DNA of 64,000 nt from Heloderma charlesbogerti (GCA_026122225.1 JANEZZ010001900.1:620001-684000); one strand, 5' to 3'. Positions 19,854 to 33,105 are shown, counted from the stretch's first letter. Notes: generated by a model not told the origin, from the letters alone. Made by a program: numbers and translations.

Positions 19854-22540
19854 CACAAAAAGAAAGTTCACCAAAACCTCTATATCCAACTTAACAATAA
19901 CTTATTTTTAAAAAAATGTGTTCTGTCATGGGAGCCATTGCCTTTGGTAAAGCAAAGTAATCAATACTGTGATGGTTAAAAACAATTTAACAAAACATGT
20001 AAAGGTAATGCACTAGATCACTCTTTCCTCACTATTTTCTTTACCAGTATTACCGTATGTGTTCCAGGCAGAGTCAGAAACCATTAGCTATTTAGGTAGA
20101 TATTACACCAGAAAAAAAATTGACTGCTACCCTTATTTCATTTGCAATACATGAAAGTATTGTGAGTGCACGCACACACACTGTTTAGTTCAGACCACTG
20201 CTCAGCCATTTTTCTGGGTCCATAAGGCAGAAACTGCCTTATTACTGAGTCAGTCTATTAACCAAACTAACCCACATCTGAGATCTCTCCAGGATCTCAG
20301 TCAGCAACAAAACCTAACTCCAGAAGGTGTCTGTTGTGCCTCCCCTTATTGTTGAAAACTACATCTGACTTAGTTCTTTTACAGTACAATCCTAGATATG
20401 TCTACGCCTAAGTAAGCCTCATTGACTTCAGTGGGACTTACTCCCAGGTCTAGGATTGCAGCCTTACTTTCTTATTTTCTTCACTTTAGGAATTCTCCTC
20501 CACAGTCCTATCCTACAACCTGCATGGCAGGACCACCCTGGACAGCTCCCCTGCTAATTGAATCTTCCTGACCCTTGAACCATGGGACTGCTCCTGGTAA
20601 GGCAGGAATTGACCATCATGGCAGCAGTGGCAGGAATGGGACATCCACACAGAGGGCTAAATGTATGAGAGGAGTGGCACTGTGCTTTCTTGCCCTGCCC
20701 CCAAGCATCATAAGCCCTGCCCCTGACATCCACACATTAACCACGGATGTCTGGAAAGGATCCTTATACATGTTCATCTAGGCATCCCATGCAGAGGTCT
20801 GTGCTCAGTGTGTGGATGTCAGGGATGGTGTTGGTGGAACATGTGATACTGGATAGGGCCAGTAGGTGTGGTTCTTACACCTGTTTAGCCCTATGCATGG
20901 AGGAGAATTTCTCAGTAGGACTTTTACTCCTTTATTTCTATTATTTATCATTGGAGATAATGGGAAATCTTAAGCTACTAGTGTAAAAAAGCAGTCCTGT
21001 GTAAGTCATTAGTAAAAGACCTTAGGCCATTCGGATCTATTACACCATGTGCCTTAAGTTGTTCACAGCATGCAGGCAAACATATGTATTCACTCAGCCA
21101 GTTTGATCGCAGCCCACTGTAGAGATGAGACAAATAATTCACATCTCTTTGAAATGACAATAGGGAGCTACCTACTATGGTTTCAGACTATCTGAGGTGT
21201 TTTTGGGTTGTGTGCATTTTGAATTTCAGGGGAAAGGACCAAAAATGTAATAGCATGCAATCTTAAATTGAATTACGACAGCAGCTTTACAGAGAGCTGT
21301 CTTCTCTCAGTACATTTTGCTTCCTTATAGACTCCTAGGGCCATAAGTAAGTTTGCATGTTTAATACCTATAGGAGAAGTAAGGAAGACTGAATTTAATG
21401 CTGACTTGGCAATGCAATTGTAGTTTAGATGATTTACTGGTGGGAGAAGTATTCTTCCTCATATGAATAAAACATTTCCAAGCAAGGCACTTGGTCAAAT
21501 TTTATCACTACACTTTAAATGCAGATAATGCATTGTTACATTAAGGCATGTTTCTGAATAGCTGCATTATAGGTGGCAAGTATGTAATTTATTCTTTTGG
21601 TAAACAGCATAATAATATGAGAGTAATTCAGTACAGTTTCTCAGTAAGTATCAAGAAACAGTGACCATTTAGTACTGACAAACGTGGTACTCTCCCACTA
21701 GAGAGGTGATGGGGTTTGTCTTAACAAACCCATTTCACCTATTTGTTATTGGCTACAAGTCTATTAGGATACAGCATCACCTAAAGTATTTTAAGGCTGC
21801 AACCCTATGGTCACAAGGTGGCACAGAGGCCATCAGATAGTTTAGTGCTCTCCCTCCAAGACTTGAAGGGGGAGATCCAACTTCAGATGCTTCCTCCCCG
21901 CCCCTGCACAAACCTCTGGGGCTCTTACATGGTTCCAACAGGAGGGAAATCATAAAAAGGAGGAACAGGAAAAGAAAGGACAAACACTGCTCTTTTGCCC
22001 TTTCTACCTGGCAGGGCTTTGGCTAATGTGTTTGCTCCATCTTTAGATCTCCTGTCCCTACCAATATGCTTGTTCTGTAAGTTTATTAAGTATTTGCCTC
22101 CCTCCAAAGAGAGAGACATGGCCAAACCAGTATATATTCATGTATAGTATGGATAGTCTCTTAAATGTATGCTCCTCAATCCACCAATGAAGACCTATGG
22201 ACAGAAGCCTGTTTGCCCACATCCAGCTGGACCTGCCACATGTATCAAGCTGGGTGCACATCATGATGCTCATCAAGGCCCCAGTGAACTGTATGGGAAT
22301 GTACATCCACATCACAAACTACTAGTTGTGCACAACTAGTTATGCATGACTAGAGCTGGATTGTGGCCATGATTTGTTTTCATGAATATAGGAAGACCTT
22401 TAACTGCATTTGTAAAATATCTGAGGAAGGCTGGGTTGTCCATTTTTTACCCTCTGAGCTGAGCAGCAAGATAATATTGGACAGCTTTTATCTCTGATGA
22501 TTACACTAGTAGGGCAAACTGCAGTGTTGTGGTAGGTGTC
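19854..22540. other. Unique sequence with one type A MITE
   Basis: No gene is recognised over about 2.7 kb. A type A MITE lies at about 20386-20467 (TACAGTACAATCCTAG to CTAGGATTGCAGCC). Bases 20500-20900 contain repeated CCACAC/GGATGTC words and may be a decayed repeat. Confidence 0.45.
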
Positions 22541-22690
22541 TTCATGCCCATTTATTTATTTAAAATATATAAATAAGCCACCTTTTAGGGGAAACCCTCC
22601 CAAAGTGGCATACTAGATTAAAACCATAAAGCACAATAAAACAATAATAAAATATCAACATTTTAACAATTGAAACCAGCTAGCATAATC
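22541..22690 (-). mobile_element. L2-like LINE 3' tail
   Basis: TTTATTTATTTAAAATATATAAATAAGCCACC followed by AACCATAAAGCACAATAAAACAAT matches, on the minus strand, the 3' ends of the L2 elements at 46500 and 49753. Only the tail is present. Confidence 0.6.
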
Positions 22691-23225
22691 TACACAACAG
22701 CACCCAATAAACTAGCTTGGAATTGACATGTTGCAGGTAGTTATCAGGGCCTGTATACATAGTATCCACTCTACTATTTTCCAAGGAACTTGTTACAAAA
22801 CAATCATAGGTATCCCCACCTATATTCTCCTTTTAAACCTTTGAGGTTAGGGTCTATGGAACTCCTTGTTCCAGTTTTTTTCATAAAGTTTCCAAACAGC
22901 TTTCGCAGTTAGGGACTGCTGTCTCAACTATGCAACCTTTAACTGCTGCTACCAAATAAACATTCTGTGACTTATAGTACGTGGATTAAATATGCTTGGT
23001 TATCATTCCAAGTATGCAAGTGAGTGTTCTCCAGCCAAATAAACTTTCAATGGCTTTTCTTTCAGACTACATTTTCCTAAACTCTAATCCAGCCAATCAC
23101 ATGCAACCAGGAACAGAGGCAGTAGAGCAACTTCCTCCGCTTCCAGCTCTTCCTGTTGCTCTTATCGTCTAGAATTATTCTGTTTCAAGAAGTACTTGGT
23201 GAAGTGACCACTGGGCAGACCTCTT
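22691..23225. other. Unique sequence, no gene seen
   Basis: About 530 bases with no recognisable feature. Confidence 0.35.
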
Positions 23226-23991
23226 CTTAAAACTGCTGAAAATTTCTCTCACATTCTTTTTGATCATTCTCATTCAATTTGATAGAAAAGAAATTGCTTT
23301 TGAAAAGAAATTGAAAAGAAAAGAAATTTCAGAGAAATTCTCATGGGTTCAGTTGTGCTTACCTTACATATGAGGTGGCCAAGGAGTGTGCATGAGTGTC
23401 CTGATTTCATTGTACAATCATCTCCTGTACCTACATTAGAGACAGGATGAATCCACAATTCATCCTCAGAAATTTAACATTTGGAAAACTCTGGGGAAGG
23501 TGCCGAACCCTAAAGAATGACAGCTAGAGTTGAGCCAAAATTTCTCAGAAGTCATTTTTTTTCTGAGAAAAGTCCTGAGTTTTTTCTCTTCTTACTTCCC
23601 TAGAAATAAAAGGCCACTTTGCAGAATTTCCCCAAAGTTCTTCCCCATGTTTTGGTGAGTTTCACTTTCCCTCCCCCTCTCCTAAGCCCCAGAATGATGC
23701 TAGATATGGCGTATTGTGGACAATGCAAAACTGGGGCCAGGCTGCCAACACAGTTGCTGCTGTTGCCACTTGCAATGGCAGTGCAAAACAACAACAACAA
23801 CACAAACCCTTAGGAAAAAGAAAGAAGCTGTGCTACAACCCTTGCCAGTGGTGAGGTGTATATGTGAGAAATTGTCAGAGAATTTTTCCTCCAACTGGAG
23901 AAATTCAGTTAAATTCTCCACCCCAATTTCTCTGCCCACCAAAAAGGTGAAGAATTTCAAGAGGTCATTTGCACACAGCTCTGCTTAAAAC
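23226..23991. mobile_element. Non-autonomous hAT-like element, GAGCTGTGTG family, copy 3
   Basis: The element is 23234-23983 (750 bp), flanked by a perfect 8-bp duplication CTTAAAAC (23226-23233 and 23984-23991). The left end has lost a few bases and begins TGCTGAAAATTTCTC; the right end is CACACAGCTCTG. A segment near 23524-23610 (GAGTTGAGCCAAAATTTCTC) may be a nested fragment of the related sequence at 24955. Confidence 0.85.
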
Positions 23992-24949
23992 CTTCTGGTC
24001 CTGGGCTCTTCTACCTGCTTGAAGTTTCACCATGACTTCACAGGACAGCTTCTGCTCTCCTCAGCAACCAGTTTCAGTATTCAAATCTTCTTCCAGTAGG
24101 GTTCTCTCAGTTTGGAAGGCTTTCTCCTTCATCAGCTCTGCTTTCCTCAGCCACCAGCTCTTTCCTAACCAATTGTCAACCTTCAACCAAGTTTTCCAAG
24201 TTTTTTTAAAAATATCCTGCCCAGAATCTCTGATCAATCATGGTCTTTATGAGCCCTCTAACTACAATTTGTTGAACCTCCCCCTGCTGCCCCTGTCCAA
24301 TCCAAATTGTACTTTGCTATTCACTTTATAGCTATATAAACAGAGGCAGTTTCTCCCCATAGATATTTTCAAACTGTAAACCTGAAGCATCCCTTCCACA
24401 GCAAACATAACTGAGGTAGCCACTACTGTACTGCCTTACACCCAATATTGAATACACAATAGCAAAGCCAGGCTTCTGGCCTACTCAGTTACATTATAAT
24501 CTCAGAGGTCACTTAAATAATACAAACACGACAAAACATAAACAGGTAAAAATACAGTGTTTCTTCACAGAGCTGTACAGGTAAAGACAGAAAAAATACA
24601 TGTTTTAATGAGACATGGTAGCTGTTTTAAAATGTTGACTTAATTATGATGAATGCATTTAGAAAGCAATACAATGTGGGGTGAGGAATAAAAATCTCTT
24701 GCTGAATTTTACTGGTTTTTCTGTTTTAAAGCTCTGCACCTAAGATGAAGCATGGTAATTTGTGTATTGTGACTTCCACTTAAGACTAATCAGAATTTTA
24801 TAGATAATTAATTCCCTCCGCATTGATTTGAAAACAAACCTATCCATCATATCATCTGAATATGGACATACAGCTTGTGAATTTCCCCAAACCTGGCATT
24901 ATGTAGCTCTAAATTCCTGGAAAAGAAAACTAAGGAATGCACAAAAAGC
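23992..24949. other. Unique sequence, no gene seen
   Basis: No coding or repeat signature is recognised. Bases 24550-24900 are AT-rich. Confidence 0.4.
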
Positions 24950-25575
24950 AATAATATGCAGCTGTGCCAAAATTTCTCAGGAAATAGTATTCTAAGAATT
25001 TTCCTTTTTGGGCTCCCCTTGATGAATATTCGAGAAAAGCACCCCCTCCTTCCATGCCTGTGAATAAGGTGAATTTAAGGTACAACTGTAGATCCAGTTT
25101 TAATTATTGTTAACATTATTTTAATATCGTTAAAGAAGCAATTGGCTCAGCCCCTCCTTCCAGTCCCTCTCTCTTACAGCACAATCCATATATGTCTACT
25201 CAGAAGTTAGTGCTATTAAGTTAAATGGGGGTTATTTCCAGGTAACTGTGTATAGGATTGGAGCCTTCAATCTTATGCACACCTACTTGGGAGTAATTCC
25301 TATTGAACTCACTGAGACTTACTTCTGAGTAGAAATGTATAGAATTGTGCTGTAAAACTCTTAGTTCATTGATTCATTCATCCACCAGTGTGAGCTAACA
25401 ATATGTAGCTTCATGTGGTATTAACTGAGCTGAAAATTCTCAGGAGATTTTTTTTTTTTCCCTCACCCCATTGGAACTGTTAGAGAATTCTACCTCCCCC
25501 AAGAAAATATTTGGTGAAATCTCCCCTGCCCAATTTTGCCACTCACAAACCATATGGTAATTTGCAACCAGACCA
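24950..25575. mobile_element. Decayed relative of the GAGCTGTGTG family with MITEs inside
   Basis: CAGCTGTGCCAAAATTTCTCAGG at the left and TTAGAGAATTCTACC, ATATTTGGTGAAATCTCCCC, TTTTGCCACTCACAAACC at the right resemble the family at 16126, 19002 and 23234. At least two type A MITEs sit inside (about 25178-25266 and 25267-25357). No target duplication was found. Confidence 0.5.
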
Positions 25576-27060
25576 TTAGTTAGTTCAAACTAGCATTAGA
25601 ACAAACACAAAAATGTTGTTAAAAAGAGGCAATTTTATTACAAGTTTATCTTGAGTTCCTTTGGTTTCTACTTTTTATTTTTGTGAAAATAGCTCAATGT
25701 TTTTCTTGCTCACCCTAGGGATTTTTTTAAAATCTCCTGTCTCACCTTACTTTAAAACTTTATGGGCAGCTTATCTTATTACCAATAATATGATCTCTAC
25801 AAACCTCAGAGTTGACGTGGACTTAATATTGGGTTTAAGAATTGCAAAAAAGAAACTAAGGAAGTGCCTTAAAAGTAAATTTGATTTGGAATCCTTGGAG
25901 ATCAACAAAATCTCTTCAAAAGCAATAAGTATCCATTCAGGAAAGTCAAGCTGTTAGAAATGATATAATTCTGCTATATTGTTTCCACAAGAAAACTTCC
26001 GTTTCATACCCTATACAACCCATTTATATGCTGACATTTATGCCTGTGGCAGGTACGTTGGGAAATGGATGGGAGGCAATTCTATCCATGTTTACTCAGA
26101 AGTAAGTCTCATTGTGTTATTATGGCTTACTCCTAGAATACATGTGTTTACAATTGCACTTCAGCACCACGGAATTATGATTCAGTAGATTGTCAAATTC
26201 TTAACAATACGTCATTTTGCCTATATCTCTTCTGACATATATAGGAGGAATAAGGTGGAACTGAATTCCACCTCCCATTTTTGAAGTAGGAACCACTGAA
26301 ATTATACATCCTAAAAATCCAATGATACTCCTCATACCAATGAATCACTAAATTTGCCACGGACTATCATTTTTTAATATACGCTCACATACTGTATCTT
26401 CTGCTTTATATATCTTCTGTATATTATGATTAATTTAACATGGCACCTTAAGAGCATATTATCAGTCAAAATTAATAACACGTATTTTAGCTTTTAGACC
26501 TAAGCATACAGAATTGATAGTGGAACTTTTGCTCTTACCTTTCATCATCATTCATACTTCACTGTGTATATTTTATCTATCTGCAGCTTTGCCAAGTAAG
26601 ACAGAATCCAAATCCTGGCACCAAATTTTGCATCATGACACTCAGAATTTTTTTTTTTCCAAATACAGTTTCCTAGCTCTCAGTTTTTTGTACATTGACC
26701 CAGTTTTTACGTCATGGCAGCAATTCTTGGGTAGTTTAACCTAGAGTTTCCATGTTCACATGTTACAAAACAACTCAGGAATGGTGGGGACAAGCAGAGC
26801 ACATGAGTTGCATGCTTGTCATTTCTGCTTTTAATTAATAGCCCAAGGACACCCCATTCATGGGTTGTTTTGTGATGTGTCACAAAAGGAATCACCACTG
26901 TCACATTCAGACTAGGTCATTGTGATTCAATTCAGATTTAATGTCAGCAACCAGCGTGGTAGGGCTGGGACCCACACACTCTGGCAGGGACAAGCTTCGC
27001 TAACACCTTGTGTGTGTGTTTTACTTCCTACCTTTTGAGTGGAGAAGTACTGAACTGGAT

Positions 27061-27153
27061 GGCTGCAGCTGCCACAGTTCTTATTTCCCCCAGTGCCACT
27101 ATGTCAAGGCCCAGAGGCATTGTGGGGAAATAAAGATGGCAGTGGCTGCAGCC
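27061..27153. repeat. Short hairpin repeat
   Basis: 27061-27092 (GGCTGCAGCTGCCACAGTTC onward) is nearly the inverse complement of 27121-27153 (ending CAGTGGCTGCAGCC), leaving a loop of about 28 bases. Probably a small MITE. Confidence 0.7.
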
Positions 27154-27417
27154 TCCTGGTTTGGCACATCTATCAATGTAAACTGTAAAAGAAAGAAAGA
27201 AAGAAAGAAAAGAAGCTAGAATGTAGAAAAAATGGCACCACTTGTTACTGCAGGTACCCTTTGCTTCCAGGTAAGCTTGAGGAGAGAGCAGCATCAACCA
27301 CTAGGGTTAGCAGTGGGAAGGGGGCACAAGTGTAGCACTGAGGAGGGCTGGCTAGGTCATCTTGTCCAGGGCCCTCTCAAACTTGGCACTGGCTTTGTTT
27401 CAACTTGTACTGCAGCA

Positions 27418-27422
<5 letters not shown>

Positions 27423-27453
<31 letters not shown>
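27423..27453. repeat. (CT)n microsatellite
   Basis: About fifteen uninterrupted CT units. Confidence 0.95.
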
Positions 27454-27456
<3 letters not shown>

Positions 27457-28046
27457 CTCTCTCAGCTATGAACACCTTTACCAGAAGTGGCCTAACTAAT
27501 ATCAACTCCATCACTGATTTCCACCACCCTGAAACCATCCCATGAGATAATTCTGAATTTCCACTTTTAGGTTCCAATGTAAAGAGGCTGTGAGTAGAGA
27601 TTGCAACAAAACACTAACCCCATTCATGTTTGTAGGCTTAAATTGGAGGGGGGGCAGGGGCACATACAACCCCCATCTCCAGTGTCCCCCCCACACACAC
27701 GTTTTACTTCGGACAGCTGAACAGACTTCGACACCTCCCTGTAACCAGGAACCTTGATAAATGCACTGTTCCCATCTGTTCATTTGAACATGCTTAGAAT
27801 CCCACTTCAACCCTTTGTGCTGACTGCATGAAGGTCAAAAGTGGAACTGGTATGAGCAGGGATATTGGGGACAGGGCTTACATGCACATCCCTGCCACCT
27901 CTCCACTTTAAGGCCACATATGTTCACCCAAATGTGTGAATAAGGCTACTGCTGCTTTAAAAACTGCCAAGGATTTGCAACCCAAACTGTGGCAGGTAGA
28001 TGCCCTATGGCTGGGACCATCCTAGATATCAATACATACATACAGG

Positions 28047-28379
28047 ATGGCCATGACTGCATGTAATGACAACTCATAGGTTTAAAAACTGATGAATTGT
28101 CATGCACAGGCTGCTGGGTTGTTTAGGGGCTAAGCAACCCAGCTGTTAACCCAGCAGTTAACCCAGCAACTAACCATGGGTTAACTGCTGGCTTGTTAAG
28201 CCCCTAAACAAGCTAGTGGTCTGGGTTTGCATGTCACACTCCACAACTTATGAAGGAGCCAATCATGGACTGTGCAGTAAAACTGGAAGAGGCAGGCATA
28301 CTGTAGGTGGTGCAACTACTCATGCACAGCAACTCATCAATTTTTAAACCAGTGGGTTGCTGTTATATGCAAACTCACT
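28047..28379. mobile_element. Palindromic MITE with GGTTTAAAAACTGATGA arms
   Basis: The left arm (28058-28108) and the inverse complement of the right arm (28320-28370) match with scattered differences, including GTTTAAAAACTGATGAATTG against GTTTAAAAATTGATGAGTTG. The centre contains repeated AACCCAGC/GCTGGGTT and GGTTAACTGCTGG words. It belongs with 14463-14932. Confidence 0.65.
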
Positions 28380-29189
28380 CAATATATTACTCACTGCTAC
28401 AATCTTGGCTATGATATCATATGGTGCCTTTGCTTTGTAGGCCCAGGACTGATCACAATGGCAGCAGCTTTGCTCTTGACATTTCTTGAGACAAATGAAC
28501 ACAAAAGAAAATTTAAGATAAACTGGCCGTGTTAAAATGGCCCATTAATAGTCCATTCTAGTGTGTCTTCATTGACATTCATAGGGTACATCTAGAGAAG
28601 GTTTGGCAAACCTAAGTCCCACTGAAAGCAATAGGACATAGTAAAGCATTGAACTCTCATTGATTCCAGTTGGTACTTAGATGGTCCCAACTTCCTATAC
28701 ATTATGCTGAGCATTTTCACATTCCATTTTATTGTTAATAAACTTTCTACATTAAACATCCATAATTATTTCTAACTCATCTCTAACTGCTTTGATGCTA
28801 TTATGCCAAACACAAAAGAAACCGCAGCAAGCATTATTTCTGAGTTTTTCCTAAAACAAATAATCTCCTCATGGATATTTATAAATGAGGGCATAAGTGA
28901 AAAAAGTATACCATTAATTCCAGAGACTAAGCTGGGATAGCAGCTAGTGTGTAACACAAAAAATATTCACATTCTCTTTTTGTATTATGTTTTCAATATA
29001 TTCATGCAGCCTTCTCATCACACAGTACTTGTTATTCATCTGAATGAATAACCTTGAGCCCACCCAGGTAAATGACATCACCATGAACTACATTTGTTCT
29101 AAGCTGGCTTTCTTCAAGCAAGATTTTTTTAAAAATCTGCTGGCATTTTCTTATTGGGCTCCACTCTAGAAATGTAAGTAGTTTTGTTC
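28380..29189. other. Unique sequence
   Basis: No recognised repeat or gene. Bases 28960-29110 look complex and non-repetitive, with TTATTCATCTGAATGAATAA as a perfect dyad near 29033-29052. Confidence 0.4.
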
Positions 29190-29475
29190 TGTTACTTATT
29201 ATTTATGTATGTAAAGCATTTTTATCTTGCTCCTCAGCCAAAAAGGCTCACAGAGTGGCTTACATATGATCAATAAAAACAAGACAGTCCCTGAGTGCGG
29301 TGTTACAGTCTAAAGATAAGTGACACAAAAAGAAAAAGAGATGAGGAGGGAAGAGGAAGAATGCAAGTGGCCTATCAGCAGAGATGGTAAAATGGTTCTG
29401 CTTCCCATCTCATCTCCCTCTGCTGAAGCCTGCTGGAATGGCTGCTGGAGGTGACCACTGAGGGAGGAGACTGAT
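29190..29475 (-). mobile_element. LINE 3' end (L2/CR1-like), copy 1
   Basis: CTTGCTCCTCAGCCAAAAAGGCTCACAGAG followed by AGTCCCTGAGTG and, further on, GGAATGGCTGCTGGAGGTG has the same order as 62805-63075. Read on the minus strand it is a LINE 3' untranslated region with a TTTATGTA-type tail. No ORF remains. Confidence 0.6.
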
Positions 29476-31017
29476 GGAGGGGTTTGTTGAGCAGGGCTGC
29501 TTCTGAGAGCTGATGATCTAGATTGATTCAACTAATCTTAATTATTGTTCAGGCTGGTCTAGTCTGATACAGTTCTTCTGGAATGTCACCCAGCTTCTAC
29601 CTTCACTCTAGTCCACCCCAAACTCAGGGTGGATATTGGTTTTTGCTCCTCATCCCTGAAATTGTATTTTATTTTGAAATAAAGTTTTTAGCAAGGCAAC
29701 AAAAAAGAACATACAAATTAATATAACAGGATCACTAAAGAAATAACTCACTAATTATAATTCTTGGTCTATCACTGATATGCTTGTGGAACAGCAAACA
29801 ACCTAAGTAGACGCCCACTATCTAATGAAATAATGAAATTCAAGTTCTATAGAATATTTAAAGGGGGATTATGTGTGTGCTATGTTGTGTGTGTGTATTA
29901 GAAAAAAACAGGCAACTGTACTTGGTTGGCATTTGATCAAAAGTTTGAAGGGCATTGTCATAGGAAATAAACGGAAACCATGGTACCTTAACATCTTCCA
30001 TAAAATTAGGATTACTTGCTTGCTACAGTTGCTGAGCAACTTTATCCATAATCATTGTCTCCCAAATGTTATCAGACCTATTGCTGCTCTTTTAGTACTT
30101 ATAGGAGAACACACGCTCAAATTATTTGTGATCTGTGGCCTTGCGCCACTACAGTAGTCAATAAACCAGTCTTGGACTTAAGATTTCAAAACAGACAGGA
30201 TACAAACTTCTATGCCTCTTTTCCCTGACCTGACTTTTAAAAAATGAAAATGTGTGTATGTATACTCCATCCTCTCCTCCCCCACTTCTTTCTTCATCCA
30301 TTTTTCCCCTTGCCTTGCTTCTGGTCTCTTGTCCTTCCTCTATTTCTGCTCTGTTTTTTCTTTTTCCCCTTTGCCTTGCTGACACAGGGTGTCTGGCCTT
30401 GAAATACAGGGGAGCAAAGTAAGCAATTGCACTTCATTTCAGGACTTTATTTATGTTGTTAAAAAAATTCAACCCCAGAAGCATACAACAGAGATTTCAC
30501 CATTCAAATTTACTCATTTGGCAAGAATCCAGATTGGCTATGACCATCCTACATACCAGTTTCATGCTTTCACTTTAGCAGCAGAACATCCCAGAAAGGC
30601 AGGAATTATGCAACATGAACAATCCCCCACAGATTGCACCCAGTAGTATCTTAGCACCCATTAATTCCTTTCCCAACTGGCATGAGAGTGGATGCTGTTT
30701 GATTTGGGTTGGGTGATGCTTCTGCTTGAGTGCTAAAATGTCAAGCCAGGGCCTCAAGAAGTGGCCATATCATAGCATAGGTCAACCATTCTGTTTCTGA
30801 TGTGGTCCAGTTCTGTCATGGGCCTGTATCACATAAGACTATTTGTGGGAATGGCATGTTTAGAAGTGTCCCCATGTCCAGTTCTACATGAATGTGGAAA
30901 ATGTATATATCCAGGAGAAGGTTTTTAGCCTTTCTTAGTGATGGCGCTTTTGAAAAGTGATCCTACAAGTGCACTCTCAAGTGGTACAGGCCCATGAGAG
31001 AACTGTACCATGCATCT
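29476..31017. other. Unique sequence, no gene seen
   Basis: No coding signal. A (GT)n run lies near 29885-29897. Bases 30250-30380 are pyrimidine-rich. Confidence 0.4.
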
Positions 31018-31354
31018 GTCCAAAGCAGAGATGGGCAACTTCCAGGGGTTGGGGGGGCATTGCCCACCTGGACTATACCAGGAGCTGCACCCCTGCTGCC
31101 ATGGCCACTCCACCAAAATGCAAGAAAAGTCCAGTCCCCCCCCCCGATTTTGTTTTAAACTATGAACACAGGAGGTGCACACCTTTTTTTCAAACAAAAT
31201 GACTGGGGTTTTTTTGTTTGTTTTTTGCTGCTGCTGCTGCATTGCTAAATTGATGGCACAGCAGTGGGGGAGAGTGGAAGTTGCAAAACACAGTTGTCGA
31301 GTGGGGGGTCAAATGTGGCCTGCAGGTCATGTGTTGCCCACCCCTGGTCTAAAG
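31018..31354. mobile_element. Non-autonomous hAT-like element, GGGCAAC family
   Basis: The element is 31026-31346 (321 bp). Left end CAGAGATGGGCAACTTCC; right end on the other strand CAGGGGTGGGCAACACATG. The duplication is GTCCAAAG/GTCTAAAG (31018-31025 and 31347-31354, one mismatch). A GCT repeat lies at 31229-31241. A related left end may lie at 32647. Confidence 0.85.
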
Positions 31355-31389
31355 ATTTGAATAAACTCTTATGAGAAATAATTTTATAT

Positions 31390-31525
31390 GAGAAAAATGC
31401 ATTTAGAGTGCAATCCTATGCATGTTTAGACAGAAAAAAGTCTTACAATTCCTGGCATGCCCCAGCCATCTCTGGGGCATGCTGGGAGCTGTAGAACTTC
31501 TTTCTGTCTTAACATGCATAGGATT
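31390..31525. repeat. MITE type B
   Basis: AGTGCAATCCTATGCATGTTTAGACAG at left and its complement at right (AACATGCATAGGATTC), with an inner dyad ATTCCTGGCATGCCCCAGCC/GGGGCATGCTGGGAGC. Same family as 32281 and 33418. Confidence 0.8.
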
Positions 31526-31532
31526 CTACCCT

Positions 31533-31625
31533 TTGGCTGCAATCCTATACCCAGTTTCCTGGGAGTAAGCCCCATTGAACTCAGTGGAACATACATTTGA
31601 GTAGACATGCATAAGATTGCACTGT
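31533..31625. repeat. MITE type A
   Basis: GGCTGCAATCCTATACCCAG at left, TGGGAGTAAGCCCCATTGAA with its partner, and GACATGCATAAGATTGCACT at right. It abuts the type B copy just upstream. Confidence 0.8.
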
Positions 31626-31745
31626 TGAGGACGGAGGGTTTCTATTGCCTTATTTCACCCTTGACCCTGTTTCAACCTTTAACTATAGGCCAGAATGAAA
31701 GTGAGTCATATATAATAGTTGTGTTTTGTTTGTTTTTACTTTCAG

Positions 31746-31924
31746 ACCAGTTGCCATCTGTTCCAAAGAATATTCAGAAAGGAAATCCCTTAGTTTTCTT
31801 TGAGGCTCTAAACCAGACTGTCTATTCCAAATGGCAATTTGTGCTCCTGAGTTTCTTTTCAAACCAGAATGAAAACACATTATCTGAACAAATGAATGAT
31901 TCACACAGAAATAAAGAGCAATAA
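31746..31924 (+). other. Exon-like reading after an acceptor-like site (unproven)
   Basis: A pyrimidine-rich run ends in TTTACTTTCAG at 31745, followed by an open frame reading DQLPSVPKNIQKGNPLVFF and onward to TAA at 31922. Two overlapping-style AATAAA signals lie at 31910 and 31920. This could be a terminal exon of an unknown gene, but I recognise no protein family and chance could explain it. Confidence 0.15.
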
Positions 31925-31940
31925 AGACTGATCTGCACAA

Positions 31941-32280
31941 TTTCTTATATATGGGTCGAAGGATTTTTTTTTTTTAAAAATCCTGACTAGCTCTGGGAAT
32001 AACTAACAATTAACTCACCAGGGAAATTTAAACTGAAAAAAAGTGCCAGGAAATATTGTATTTCTCCACCCTCCCCACAAAGGCAATTTCAAATATGAAT
32101 AATTGGCTTGCCATCTGCTAGTGGGACATAAACTTACATTCGAGTTCAGTCACTTAACATGGATTAAGATAAGTGTAATAATGAATGCTAACAGAAGAAG
32201 ATGGGACTGATTTCCTGGCAGAGCATTGACTGAAATGTATTTTTTCCTAGTTGCAGTTACAAGATGGTGATTACAAGATT
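31941..32280. other. Unique sequence, no gene seen
   Basis: About 340 bases without recognisable features. Confidence 0.35.
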
Positions 32281-32417
32281 AAGGGCACAATCCTATGCAT
32301 GTTTAGACAGAAAAAGTCCTACAATTCCAAGCATGACTTGGCCAGCATGGTTGCCTAGAGGGATGCTGGGAATTGTAGGTTTTTTTTCTGTCTAAATGTG
32401 CTTAGGATTGCACCGTA
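32281..32417. repeat. MITE type B
   Basis: TTAAGGGCACAATCCTATGC at left; GTGCTTAGGATTGCACCGTAA at right. The inner dyad ACAATTCCAAGCATG/GATGCTGGGAATTGT is well kept. Flanking TTA/TAA could be the target duplication. Confidence 0.8.
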
Positions 32418-33064
32418 AGTTTGTTTGTCTGCCTCTGGTCTTTGGGGTTGCTTACAAACTAAAAAGAAAAGAAAAAAAGGTTGCAGACAGCAGTGTTTTG
32501 TGGTAGTATGATCGTGTCTCATTTATTTGTAGGAAGTCTTGTACACATATACCCTTGCTACCGCCAAAGTGAAAGCACTCAAGGCAGTTTACGTGCAACC
32601 AATAAAATTAGGGCTGGACAGTTGCCCTCTTGTTTGCCTTTAAAGCAGGGCTGGGCACCATGTGTCCCATGGGCTGCAAGCACCCCCATTTGCCCCACCA
32701 CAGCACTGACATTTTACTCTAAGTATGACTGGATCATACTTAGATCAAACAAAAAACTGGATCAAACAAATATTGTTTTTATTTATACTTTTTTCTGAAA
32801 AGTTTAAATTTTCTTACTGTTAAAAATGAAGTTGTCATTGTATAAGCGATGATGATGATACTTAAATTACATTAATTAAATTAAATTACATTCCATTGTA
32901 TAAATGATGATGATGATAATACTTAAATTATCTTACTGTTCAAAACTATGTTGTCATTGTATAAATGATGATGATGATGCCATATAAAGGCAGTCATTGT
33001 TCCTTCAGTCCATGATTCCCAGCAAGCTTTCATGTTTCCAATTAATTTTTTGTCAGTTTATTTT

Positions 33065-33065
<1 letters not shown>

Positions 33066-33105
<40 letters not shown>

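Larger units (their letters stand above)
25576..28046. other. Unique sequence with a MITE, a hairpin and microsatellites
   Basis: A type A MITE fragment lies near 26073-26160 and a 32-bp-arm hairpin at 27061-27153. Microsatellites are (GAAA)n at 27184-27214 and (CT)n at 27423-27453. No gene is recognised. Confidence 0.45.
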
